DNA of 25,493 nt, taken from NCBI GenBank assembly GCA_964420455.1, contig CAYQTO010000033.1:1-25493 (forward strand), written 5' to 3'. The position numbers and the translations under genes were made by a program. Positions 16,438 to 24,800 of the stretch are shown here, piece after piece; the first letter of the stretch is position 1; each line of letters begins with the position of its first letter. The DNA comes from CAYQTO01 sp964420455 (GTDB lineage Bacteria; Sumerlaeota; Sumerlaeia; SLMS01). The notes under the pieces were generated by a model that ran no database searches, was not told the DNA's origin, and saw only the letters and a program-made list of their open reading frames with translations.

Positions 16438-16473
16438 TTGACACGGGACGCGGCGTCAGGTGTTATCCTTAAC
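16438..16473 (+). promoter_or_regulatory. Sigma-70-type promoter with overlapping operator, lacI leader
   Basis: A perfect -35 TTGACA (16438-16443), a 17-base spacer and -10 TGTTAT (16461-16466) form the best promoter in the window. GTTATCCTTAAC (16462-16473) overlaps the -10 and matches the half-sites GTTA and CTTAAC of the palindrome at 10738. The layout is typical of negative autoregulation by the downstream LacI-family protein. Transcription would begin near 16473. Confidence 0.7.
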
Positions 16474-16515
16474 GTCAGTTGGAGCACTCCAAGTCTTCAT
16501 ACTATTCCGGGGGGC

Positions 16516-16552
16516 AGCGCCGGTGGATCCTTCCACCGGCGCTCCTTTTTTT
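16516..16552 (+). terminator. Intrinsic terminator in the lacI leader
   Basis: A 12-bp perfect stem (16516-16527 with 16532-16543) closed by the loop TCCT is followed two bases later by seven T (16546-16552). This is a strong Rho-independent terminator on the plus strand. It can end transcripts of the five-gene operon. However, it lies downstream of the TTGACA/TGTTAT promoter and upstream of the lacI start codon at 16615, so it would also stop transcripts from that promoter unless it is read through. Confidence 0.85.
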
Positions 16553-16614
16553 GTTTGCTCGCCTTCCCTCCGTCCCCCGATATCCTTTTCTTTACGGACT
16601 TGAGGTTTCCATCT

Positions 16615-17691
16615 ATGTCTCAGGCTCAAGGAAAGGGACGGGGCTCGCGCAAGACCAACGGACTCGCGCAACAGGTCGCCAGCCGGGCCGGCGTCTCGCT
16701 GATGACTGTCAGTCGCGTCTTCAGTGGCTCCGCGCGAGTCTCTGAAACCACGCGCCAGCGCGTCCTCGAGGAGGCGCGCAAGGTCGGCTATCAGCCCAAT
16801 AGTGCCGCCCGTGCGCTTCGCCGCGGCACCTCCATGAACATCGCCTACATGATGACCGCTCCCGATGGCATGGTTGGGTATTACCACTCCTCGGCGATCG
16901 CCGCCTTCGAGAACAAGGTCTCCCGACACGGGTACCACCTCACCCTCCTCGCGCCCCGCCACCCCGAGGGCATCTTCGACATGATCCGCAACCTGGTCGC
17001 CTCCTCCAGTTGCCGTGCGGTGGTCGTCCGCTTCGACATCTTTCCCGAGGACGACATCGACCAGCTCGAGGGGCTCCAGGCCCCCATTATCTTCGCCTCC
17101 TCCGCCCCCAAGGAAATCCTCGAGGATCACCCCTTCAGCTCGGTTTGCTTCGACAACAAGATGGGTGTCGCCCAGGCCGTGCGCTACCTGTGGACCCTTG
17201 GCCACCGCCGAATCGCCTTCCTCGGCGGCACCGTCGGCTGGTTCGACTCCGTCCAACGCGAGGAAGGCTTCCTCAGCACCATGCAGGAACTCGACATTCC
17301 CATTCGGCGCGACTGGATGCGCAACTGCCTCTTCACCCATGGCTATCAGAACGGCCACGATTCCATGAACGCCATCTTCGCCAAGACACCGGACACCCCC
17401 ACAGCCGTTGTCTGCGCCTCGGACGAGATCGCGGCCGGCGCCATGGCCGCCGCCAATATCTGGGGCAAGCGCATCCCCCAGGAATTCTCCGTCGTCGGCT
17501 TCGACAACAACCACTGGACCGAGTATATCACCCCGCGCCTCACCACCGTTCGCCACAACGGCTGGGACCTCGGCGCCTCCGTCGGCGATCTCATGCTCCG
17601 CCAGCTGGACGACCCCAATCTCCGCAACGTTCACTGGACCCTCGATACCTCCCTCGTCGTCCGCGAGTCCACCGGCCCCGCCCCCGCCTGA
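16615..17691 (+). CDS. LacI-family transcriptional regulator
   Basis: A 358-residue repressor-type regulator. A basic N-terminal extension of about 15 residues precedes the DNA-binding domain: GLAQQVASRAGVSLMTVSRVFSG (helix-turn-helix, about 16-38), VSETTRQRVLEEARKVGYQPN and the hinge NSAARALRRGTS. The ligand domain is of periplasmic-binding type, with AIAAFENKVSRHGY, GHRRIAFLGG, AVVCASDEIAAGAM and FSVVGFDNN. Such proteins usually bind a sugar or nucleobase-type effector and release palindromic operators. I chose the ATG at 16615 over an upstream in-frame extension (frame open from 16387) because the family begins here and the extension would run through a promoter and a terminator. Three related palindromes (4272, 10738, 16462) are its probable targets, making it the local regulator of the mannosidase operon, the five-gene operon and itself. 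Confidence 0.9.
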   Translation: MSQAQGKGRGSRKTNGLAQQVASRAGVSLMTVSRVFSGSARVSETTRQRVLEEARKVGYQPNSAARALRRGTSMNIAYMMTAPDGMVGYYHSSAIAAFENKVSRHGYHLTLLAPRHPEGIFDMIRNLVASSSCRAVVVRFDIFPEDDIDQLEGLQAPIIFASSAPKEILEDHPFSSVCFDNKMGVAQAVRYLWTLGHRRIAFLGGTVGWFDSVQREEGFLSTMQELDIPIRRDWMRNCLFTHGYQNGHDSMNAIFAKTPDTPTAVVCASDEIAAGAMAAANIWGKRIPQEFSVVGFDNNHWTEYITPRLTTVRHNGWDLGASVGDLMLRQLDDPNLRNVHWTLDTSLVVRESTGPAPA

Positions 17692-17787
17692 CCCAAGGGA
17701 CTCCGCCGGGCCCAAACCTTACGCGTCAGGCCGGATCCCCAAGGGCCCGGCATGCCTTTCGATCCTCCATGGCACAGGACCCCCCCA

Positions 17788-19422
17788 ATGACCCGACGCG
17801 ACGCCGAAACCGCCACACGCTCCGACCACCAGTGCCTCCGCGCTCTCCTTGACCGCGCAGAGCAGTGCGCCTTTGTCCAACTCGACAACGACTATCGCAT
17901 CACCCATTTCGACCGCTCCGCCGAGGTCCTCTTCGGCTATCGCGGCGACCATGTTTGCGGCTCCATGGATGGTCGCCACCTCCTCGTCGCCGACGCCCGC
18001 CCCCGCGCCAGCCAGCTCCTGGACGCCGCCCGACTCGAGGGAGCCGTCCTCTACGAGACCTTCGAGGCCGTCAGCCGCGACACACGCACCTTCCCCGTGC
18101 GCTGTACCGTCGCCCATGGCGAATCCGGCTGGCACCTCCTCTTTCAAAACCTCGGGCCCATGCAGAACGCCCTGCGCACCATCGACGAACTCCGCGCCTC
18201 CCTCCGCACCGACATGCAGCAGTCCGAAAAGGAGGCCGAGTTTCTCCGCGAACTCCTCCGCCACACCATCGAGACCATCCGCGTCGCCATCGCCGTCACC
18301 GAGCTTTCCTCCGGCATGATCGCCTTCGTGAACGAACAGTTCGAGCACCTCACCGGCCTCGGACGCCTCGACGTCATGGGCCATACCTTCGATGAATCCT
18401 TCCGCGACTTCCCGGAAACCCGCGCCCGCCTCGCCAGCTATATCGACCGTATCCGCGAAAACCCCGGCCGCGGCGCCCCAAAAGGCACCCATTCCTGGGA
18501 GCTCGAGTTCCTCACCGGCAAGAAGGACATCGAGATCTACGGACGCCCCATCGTCGTCGAGGGTCACGACAACCAGTACATCCTCCTCATGATCGAGGAC
18601 CAGACCGACCGCCGCCGCCTCCAGACCCAGCTTGTCCAGTCGGAAAAGCTCGCCGCCATCGGCCAGCTCGCCGCCGGCATCGCCCACGAAATCCGCAACC
18701 CCCTCAACACCATCTACAACGCCCTATTCGACCTCACCGAAATCATCGAACACCCCTCCAGCGAGATCGAGGAAGACATCACCATCTCCATGGAGGAGAT
18801 CCGCCGCGTCCACGACATCATCAACAACCTACTCGATTTCGCCCGCGAGTCCGAGCGCTCCACCGGCTACGCCGACCTCAACGACGTCATCGAGAAGACC
18901 ATGCGCCTCGTCCAACACGACCTCGGCAAGAAGGGCATCGCCCACGAACTCCACCTCGACCACATCCCCGACGTCGGCATGAGCAACAACGCCCTCAAGC
19001 AGATTCTCATCAATCTCATCACCAACGCCGCCCAGGCCATGGGCACCGGTGGCCGCCTCACCATTGCCACCCGCCGCCGTCCCGGAATGGTGCCCCTCCG
19101 CGAGGCCGCCTCCACCCCGGAAAACAACGATCCCGCCGAGATCCGCCTCGCCGCCCACCAACGCCGCAGCGGCGATCACTCCTACGACGAACACGTCATC
19201 CTGGAAATCACCGACACCGGCACCGGCATCCCCAGCCAGATCCTTCCCGACATCTTCAATCCCTTCTTCACCACCAAGGAGCCCGGCGCCGGTACCGGTC
19301 TTGGCCTCAGCGTGGTCCACTCCCTCGTGCGCGATGCCGGCGGCGCCATCAGCGTCCGCAGCGTCCCCGCCCACGGCACCACCTTCACCATCGAGTTACC
19401 CGGCGTCCCGGAGGAAGTTTGA
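17788..19422 (+). CDS. PAS-PAS sensor histidine kinase
   Basis: A 544-residue soluble histidine kinase. Two PAS-type sensor domains (about 15-115, with ITHFDRSAEVLFGY; and about 165-285, with FVNEQFEHLTGLGRLDVMGHTF) are joined by a short coiled coil. The kinase core follows: dimerisation box GIAHEIRNPLNT with the phosphorylated His at about 300, N box ILINLITNAAQAM, G1 box DTGTGIP, F box NPFFTTKEPGAG and G2 TGLGLSVVHSL. It lacks transmembrane segments, so it probably senses a cytoplasmic signal. The ATG at 17788 is preferred, though an in-frame ATG at 17752 is possible. It lies 96 bases after the LacI-family gene on the same strand. No response regulator is in the window, so it is an orphan here. 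The H-E-I-R-N-P core resembles NtrB-type kinases. Confidence 0.9.
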   Translation: MTRRDAETATRSDHQCLRALLDRAEQCAFVQLDNDYRITHFDRSAEVLFGYRGDHVCGSMDGRHLLVADARPRASQLLDAARLEGAVLYETFEAVSRDTRTFPVRCTVAHGESGWHLLFQNLGPMQNALRTIDELRASLRTDMQQSEKEAEFLRELLRHTIETIRVAIAVTELSSGMIAFVNEQFEHLTGLGRLDVMGHTFDESFRDFPETRARLASYIDRIRENPGRGAPKGTHSWELEFLTGKKDIEIYGRPIVVEGHDNQYILLMIEDQTDRRRLQTQLVQSEKLAAIGQLAAGIAHEIRNPLNTIYNALFDLTEIIEHPSSEIEEDITISMEEIRRVHDIINNLLDFARESERSTGYADLNDVIEKTMRLVQHDLGKKGIAHELHLDHIPDVGMSNNALKQILINLITNAAQAMGTGGRLTIATRRRPGMVPLREAASTPENNDPAEIRLAAHQRRSGDHSYDEHVILEITDTGTGIPSQILPDIFNPFFTTKEPGAGTGLGLSVVHSLVRDAGGAISVRSVPAHGTTFTIELPGVPEEV

Positions 19423-19455
19423 ATCCCACGATGGATGGGAATGGCGGGATGTCCC

Positions 19456-19986
19456 TCAGTAGGTCTTCGACCTGTTCGTCGTCGCCGCCCGGCACTCGTC
19501 GCAGATTCCGTCCGGCGGCAGCGGCACCATGAACACCGAGTGGCACAACTTACAGATGCACCGCTTGTCGTACTTCTTCTGCTGGCGGCCATTACGCAGC
19601 GCGTGCAGTTCCTTCAGCATCACCGTCGACGTTTCCTTCAGGTTCTCCCGAAGGCCGTTGATAATGTGCGGTGGCAATTCCTCGCCGTGGCGCTCCCGCA
19701 GCTTGTTCAGCGCCTGACCCGCCTCGTTCACCTTCGCGATTACCGACGAGAACTGCATCAGCACCTGCATGTCGCCCTGCTCGAGCTGCATCGAGCTTTG
19801 CTTCGCCAGCTGCTCGTAGCGTGACCGCTGGCGCTGGCGCGCCTCCTCCGCCCGCTCCCGCGCCTTCACGCCCGATTCCTCCTCGAGATCCCCCTGCTCC
19901 CGTTCCAGCTCCTTTTCCAGTCGCCGGAACGTCCCCGTGTTGTCCTCGCCCTCGGGCCCGCGGCCTTGCCGCTCGTCCTCGCTCAT
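19456..19986 (-). CDS. Coiled-coil protein with C-terminal zinc ribbon, unknown function
   Basis: A 176-residue protein I do not recognise. Residues about 15-70 are highly charged and rich in Glu, Arg and Gln (RRLEKELEREQGDLEEE, then KARERAEEARQRQRSRYEQL), a probable coiled coil. A helical middle follows (VIAKVNEAGQALNKLRERHG). The C-terminus has two CxxC pairs at 145/148 and 162/165 (CKLCHSVFMVP...GICDEC), a rubredoxin-knuckle or zinc-ribbon pattern. The ATG start is preceded by GGAAAGGAC. It lies 19 bases downstream of the other unknown gene in the same operon. It ends 33 bases from the end of the convergent histidine kinase gene. A nucleic-acid or protein-binding role is plausible but unproven. 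Confidence 0.7.
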   Translation of the reverse strand: MSEDERQGRGPEGEDNTGTFRRLEKELEREQGDLEEESGVKARERAEEARQRQRSRYEQLAKQSSMQLEQGDMQVLMQFSSVIAKVNEAGQALNKLRERHGEELPPHIINGLRENLKETSTVMLKELHALRNGRQQKKYDKRCICKLCHSVFMVPLPPDGICDECRAATTNRSKTY

Positions 19987-20005
19987 TGCCTCGTCCTTTC
20001 CACGA

Positions 20006-20437
20006 TCACCCTTCGTCCTTCGGGCCGCAGCGCCGCTCGCGCTCGCGCCCCAGCAACACCAGCGTCTCCCGCAGGTGATCCTCCCACATGGCCGACACGT
20101 TCGGCGCAAACAGGTACGGGTGGTCCTTCAGGAAATCGTTCAATCCGTCCGAAGCCGCCCGGACCTTCTCCAGCACCTCGCAGAACACCGCGTCCATCGC
20201 ATCTCCCGCGGGCTCGTCCCCCCTCGCCGTCTTCTGGGGCGCCTCGGCCTTCTTCTCCGCCGCCGCCCCGGGTTTCTCCGACTTCAACTCCTCCAGCGCC
20301 TCCAGCCACGCGTTATGCCCCTTCATCTTCGAGGCATCCACGTCCAAGGAGTATTCCTGCCACTGGCTGTTTTCTGCCCGATCCGCCAAGGCCTGTGTCC
20401 CCCGGAAAAAGTCCCAGCACGCGGCCCTGTCCACCAA
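20006..20437 (-). CDS. Hypothetical protein, first gene of a two-gene unit
   Basis: A 143-residue protein with no family I can name. It has an aromatic N-terminus (ACWDFFRGTQAL), an Ala/Lys/Glu-rich low-complexity linker (about 50-75, EKPGAAAEKKAEAPQK) and a C-terminal helical part (VFCEVLEKVRAASDGLNDFLKDHPYLFAPNVSAMW). There is no signal peptide. The frame is open from a stop at 20459-20461. The TTG at 20437 and the adjacent GTG at 20434 are the only early starts, so the exact start is uncertain. A good minus-strand promoter lies just upstream (20485-20514). The gene is 19 bases from the zinc-ribbon gene and probably works with it. Confidence 0.55.
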   Translation of the reverse strand: MVDRAACWDFFRGTQALADRAENSQWQEYSLDVDASKMKGHNAWLEALEELKSEKPGAAAEKKAEAPQKTARGDEPAGDAMDAVFCEVLEKVRAASDGLNDFLKDHPYLFAPNVSAMWEDHLRETLVLLGRERERRCGPKDEG

Positions 20438-20484
20438 GCCCGCACTGCGAAGGTTGGATCATCAATCCGTCAATGGCAACACGG

Positions 20485-20514
20485 TTTACACTCGGGAAAA
20501 CCCCGACGTGTCAA
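20485..20514 (-). promoter_or_regulatory. Sigma-70-type promoter for the 20437-19456 operon
   Basis: On the minus strand, TTGACA (20514-20509), an 18-base spacer and TGTAAA (20490-20485) form a good promoter about 50 bases before the TTG start at 20437. The -35 overlaps the stop codon of the upstream SPOUT methyltransferase gene, so this unit probably has its own promoter despite reading in the same direction. Confidence 0.6.
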
Positions 20515-21098
20515 CCCTCCAACTTCGTTCCGCCATGCGGATGCCCCAATCCCCGCAGACGGTCCACAATGATCCCCGCCGCCGCCCGCACCGACAGGTG
20601 ATTCCAGTCCGTCGGCCCCATCACCGGCTCCAACACCAGATCCATCTGTTCCATCAGTTCCGGGTGCAATCCCCACCCGGTTCCGAAAACGATCACAAAC
20701 GGCTGCTCCGGCTCCGCCTCGATCCGCCCGCGCAGGACCCCATGGGTCACCGTCTGGACCATAACCCGGGCGTGGGTGCCCACCAGAAGCGGCCGCCGCC
20801 CCTCCACCCCCTCGATCGCTGCCACCACCTCGCCCAGATCCCCCACCAGCCGCGTCCCGCCGAGCGCCTCGCAACGCGTCGGGTTGTACACCGAGCCCCA
20901 CCCCTCCAGCCAGTGGCGCATCGCCCGCCTCAGGAACCGCCGCTGCGGCTCGTACGGATGCACGACCCACACCTCCGCACCATAAGTCCGCCCGATCCGG
21001 CTCAGGTCGTGCACGTCCAGATTCGTCACCGACGTGCACACCACCGAACCGTCCTTGTTCAGCATCGGATAATGGACCAGCGCGAGGTGCAGGCTCAT
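20511..21098 (-). CDS. SPOUT RNA methyltransferase (COG4752 / Methyltrn_RNA_4-type)
   Basis: A 195-residue protein resembling the SPOUT-class RNA methyltransferase family annotated as Methyltrn_RNA_4, often encoded near trmD in other bacteria. Seen: LHLALVHYPMLNKDGSVVCTSVTNLDVHDLSR at the N-terminus, then RTYGAEVWVVHP, and in the knotted SAM-binding half FVIVFGTGWGLHPELM and NHLSVRAAAGIIVDRL, typical SPOUT trefoil-knot loops. It probably methylates tRNA or rRNA using S-adenosylmethionine. The frame is open far upstream, but the true start is the ATG at 21098 where the family begins. This ATG overlaps the stop of the upstream zinc-finger-like gene (ATGA), so the two are translationally coupled. 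Confidence 0.8.
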   Translation of the reverse strand: MSLHLALVHYPMLNKDGSVVCTSVTNLDVHDLSRIGRTYGAEVWVVHPYEPQRRFLRRAMRHWLEGWGSVYNPTRCEALGGTRLVGDLGEVVAAIEGVEGRRPLLVGTHARVMVQTVTHGVLRGRIEAEPEQPFVIVFGTGWGLHPELMEQMDLVLEPVMGPTDWNHLSVRAAAGIIVDRLRGLGHPHGGTKLEG

Positions 21099-21673
21099 CC
21101 CTCGGGAGGATTGCCTTCTGCTGGTTCCCCCTCGCCGCCGCCCGCGTAGTTCACCGCCTGGCTTTCCAATTCCACGAGGAGCCCCGCAAAGTCCGCCCCA
21201 TCCAGCGGCAGATCCGCCACGGCGAACTCCTCCCCCAGCTTTGGATGGACGAACGTGAGCGTTCCATCCCCGCCCGTGCCCGCGAAATTCAGCACCTTGT
21301 ACTTCATTAGCAGGTGCGCGAGGAGGAACAGCTGGGGCGCGAGGTTCGGCCGTTCGTCCGACGCGTACAGCGCCGCAAACAGTCGCCAAAGCGCCTCGTT
21401 GCGTTCCGAACGCGCCAGGCGCCGCTCCTTCGCCGACGGCGCCGCCACCCGCTTCGTCACCCAGAACCCGAAATAGGCACGCTCCCCCATCCGCTCCCAA
21501 CACGTCGGGCAAAGGTCCTTGCGCACCACCTCCTCCGCGTCCGCAGCCACCTCGATCGTCGACGTGTGCTTGCCCTCCACGTTGAGTGCCGCACCGCACA
21601 GCAAACAGGCATCCGCCGGCCGCACCACCCGCAGGTATCCGGCATCGGTCGGTTGGGGAGAACGGGAAGACAT
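21095..21673 (-). CDS. CxxC-CxxC protein of unknown function coupled to the SPOUT methyltransferase
   Basis: A 192-residue protein I do not recognise. Four cysteines in two pairs (C23/C26 in ACLLCGAAL and C55/C58 in LCPTCWERMG) suggest a zinc-binding N-terminal domain of about 60 residues. A helical part follows (ERRLARSERNEALWRLFAALY, then APQLFLLAHLLMKYKVL) and an acidic, Gly/Pro-rich tail. There is no signal peptide. The ATG at 21673 is preferred over the upstream in-frame start at 21745, which would begin in the terminator-flanking spacer. Its stop overlaps the start of the methyltransferase gene, so the two are made together. It could deliver the methyltransferase to its RNA, but that is a guess from gene order. 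Confidence 0.65.
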   Translation of the reverse strand: MSSRSPQPTDAGYLRVVRPADACLLCGAALNVEGKHTSTIEVAADAEEVVRKDLCPTCWERMGERAYFGFWVTKRVAAPSAKERRLARSERNEALWRLFAALYASDERPNLAPQLFLLAHLLMKYKVLNFAGTGGDGTLTFVHPKLGEEFAVADLPLDGADFAGLLVELESQAVNYAGGGEGEPAEGNPPEG

Positions 21674-21771
21674 GGTGGCCGGGGCGCCTCCGATGGGAAG
21701 GGACTGTTGCGCATCGAGGAAACCGCGATGGCCCCACCCCGGCAAGGGGGAACCGCGGACGCCGAATGGGG

Positions 21772-21807
21772 CAAAAACGAACCCGCCCCCGGCAAGCCGG
21801 GGGCGGG
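21772..21807 (-). terminator. Intrinsic terminator of the beta-helix protein gene
   Basis: On the minus strand, a perfect 12-bp GC-only stem (21807-21796 with 21793-21782, two-base apex) is followed by TTCGTTTTT. It lies 45 bases after the stop codon at 21852 and separates this gene from the zinc-finger/methyltransferase pair. Confidence 0.85.
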
Positions 21808-21851
21808 AAGCGCATGATCAGGAATGCCGGAGAACCGGCGGTGAGGGGGGA

Positions 21852-24800
21852 TTACTCCTCGTTGAGGAGCATCCACTCGTTGGCGCTGGTCGCCTCGGTG
21901 CCTTGACCGGTGAGGGTGACGGCGACCGGACCGTTGGAGGTCGTGACGGCGGAGGCGCCGTCAACGTCGACCTGGGCGTTGGCCGTGAAGGTCGGGATGT
22001 TCGTCGGAGCAAAGGTCACGTCGAGCGTGGCCGAGCCGCCGCCGGGAACAACCACCGGGGCCACCTCGAACTGGTCGGCGTCGGCGCCACTCAGCACCAC
22101 CTCGATCAGCGCCGAGGCGCCACCGGTGTTGGTGAAGCTGATGGAGCTGTCGAGAGCCGTCGTGTTCACGTCGACCGAGCCGAAGTCGATGCTGGTCGGG
22201 GTGCCCGCCAGGTCGACCGCGGCGTTGGCCACGCCGCCGATGTAGGCGCCGTAACCGGTCAGGTCCGTGCCGCCCGTGGCGATGCCACCGTAGGAGTCCG
22301 CCTGGACGTCGACGTCGTTGTTCGCCGGATCAACAAAGACGGGGTCGAGCTTGATGATCGACGTATCGGGGGCGCCGAAGATGCCGTTGCCCGCGCCAAC
22401 ACCGAACTCACCGTCCTCAACCAGCGCCACGTCGGTCAGCGTCAGCGTGCCGGTCGTGGTGTAGTTCTCGACCGAGAGCAGCACCTCGCCCGGGGTACCG
22501 GCCAGGATCACGTTGTTGAACGTGACGTCGCCACCGTAGGGGTCGTCGCCGCCGTCGTTCACGGCGGTGCTGCGACCGAGCGCGATGCCGATGTCGCTGA
22601 GGGAGTTGACGAAGGTCGAGTTGCTGATGGTGAGCGCGGGAGCCTCGAAGGACGAGCTACCGGCAAGCAGCTCGATGTGGCCCGAGTCCGTGTCACCGGG
22701 GGTGCCGTTTTCGATGAACAGGCAGTTGTCGATCGTCGTCAGCCGGGCGATGTCGGCGAAGTTCTGCACCGCAAAGCCGGCATTGTTCCGGAACACGCTG
22801 TTGGTAATCTGAACGACGGGGGCATTGGCAGACGGGAAGTCGAAAATGCCGACCGGATTGCCGGAGATTTCCGCGTAGTTCAGGTTGATGGCCCCCGCGT
22901 TGAACACGCGGATGCCGATTCCCGTGTTGTCGTTGATGCGGATCAGGTTACCCGGCGACCCGTTGACGTTCAGGGTCACGGTGTTGCCAAGCTGGAAGCC
23001 CAAGGCGCGCCCAGCGGTGACCGCAGAGGCACCGGAGAGGTTCACGGTCGAGTTGCCGTAGACCACGAGCTGGTCGGTGCCCTGCTGGGTGATGATCGTA
23101 TCAATCAGGTTGACCGTCGGCGAGTCGGTTCCGTTGAACCCGCCGATGAAGAACCCGTTGTCGCCGGATTGCACGAGGCCGGTCTCGTCATAGGGGGCCG
23201 TACCGTCGAGGATGCCGGTGACACCCGCCACTGTCTCGAGCGTCGCCTCGTCCACATAGCTGCTGTAGGGAACCGAAGCCGCGGGGGGCAGAGCCGTCAG
23301 CACGGCGTTGATCATCGTGAAGACTGTCCCGTTGTCGCGAACATTGAACACCTCGTCGCCAACCCTGGCCGTCGTTTCCGAGGTGGCGATGATCACGTCC
23401 TGGAACGTGAGGTTGACACCACCGCTGACGAACAGGCCGTCGCCTAGGGACGTCGCGCTGGCGCCGATCAGCAGGAGCGCCCGGTTGTTCGGGTCGCTGC
23501 CGCGGACGATCACCGGGTCCGTGCCCACGTAGGTGCCGGCGAGAACGCCGCTCGGGCTGCCAAAGATGCCCGGGACGAAGATCTCGTCGAAGACGTAGCT
23601 GCTGGCCACGTCGAGAATGATCGTGTTGGGAACGCCGTTGGAGGAGGCGAACTCGTTGGAGCCGCCCTGCTCGAAGCTGTCGAGCGCCTCGTTCACCGTG
23701 TCGAACACCTCTTGGCCGTCACCGCTGCCAGGACGGACAAAGACGGTATCGAAGAACGTCGGCGCGAGGACGTCGATCTCCTTGACGATCGAGCCGCCAG
23801 CACCGGTGCCCTCGGGCCGGTAGTTAACGCCCGCGTCGGTCACCGAGAAGAAGTCGAACTTTACGCCGTAGACCGTGCCGATGCCCGGGGGCAGGTCGAT
23901 GTACAGCGCGCCGACGGTGTTGCCGTTCGCCGCGGCGCCGGGGCCACCAGCGACCGCCTCGGCGAAGAACGTCGGGTTGTCCGTCGAGTCGTCGGTCAGG
24001 TCGAGACTGATGCGCGTGTTCACAAAGATGCGAGCATCCGCACCCGCGTTCTGGGTGAAGATGTTGATCTGCTCGATCTCGCTGCCGGCGGCGAAGCTGT
24101 AGGCAAGGCCGGTGGTCTCCGCGTTGCCGTTCGAGTCCTCGAGAAGGCCCGAAAGGTTATCGGCGCCGTTGCCCGCGCCGTCCGTCGTGTTCACGTCGGA
24201 CCCAGGAGACGCTGCGGAATGGATCCCGATTCCATCAACAACCGGGGCAATGCCATTGATGAGGTCGCTGTTGGAGATCGCGCGCTGGAGCGGAACAGTC
24301 GGGGCGTCGATCGTGCCCGTCGTGAACTCGTCGGCGGTGACGATGAGATGCTGATTGTGGACGCCGGGATTGGCGATGCGCGCCATCGCGGCGGCCGTTT
24401 CACCGTCGGTATCGTTCGGGTTGTTGATGATCCACTCGGACTCCGTGAAAGTCGCGTTCGGGCTTCCAACGCCCGCACGGCGGTAGACGCGAGTATCGGT
24501 GTTCTCCCAAGATGTGCTGGCACCGTCCACGTCGAGGACGCCGTAAATGTCGACAACCGTATCCGTTCCTGTCTCGACGATGGCGATGCGGTCGTTACCG
24601 TTGAAACCACCGCCAACGCTAGAGACGATATCGGGGGCGAAACCGTAAGTTCCCTGGAAACCGGAAGCGTCGTTGGAGATGACCAGACTGTCACCCGGGG
24701 CAAGCGACGCAGCGGGAAGCTGCACACGGGAGCCAAATGGCCCTGTGTTCGCGTTGCTCTGGATGGCGACGTCGTAAATGGAAGTATCGGCAATGGTTGT

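Noticed and set aside
16387..16614. N-terminal extension of the LacI-family protein
   Set aside because: It would cross a promoter, an operator and an intrinsic terminator, and the conserved DNA-binding domain begins after 16615.
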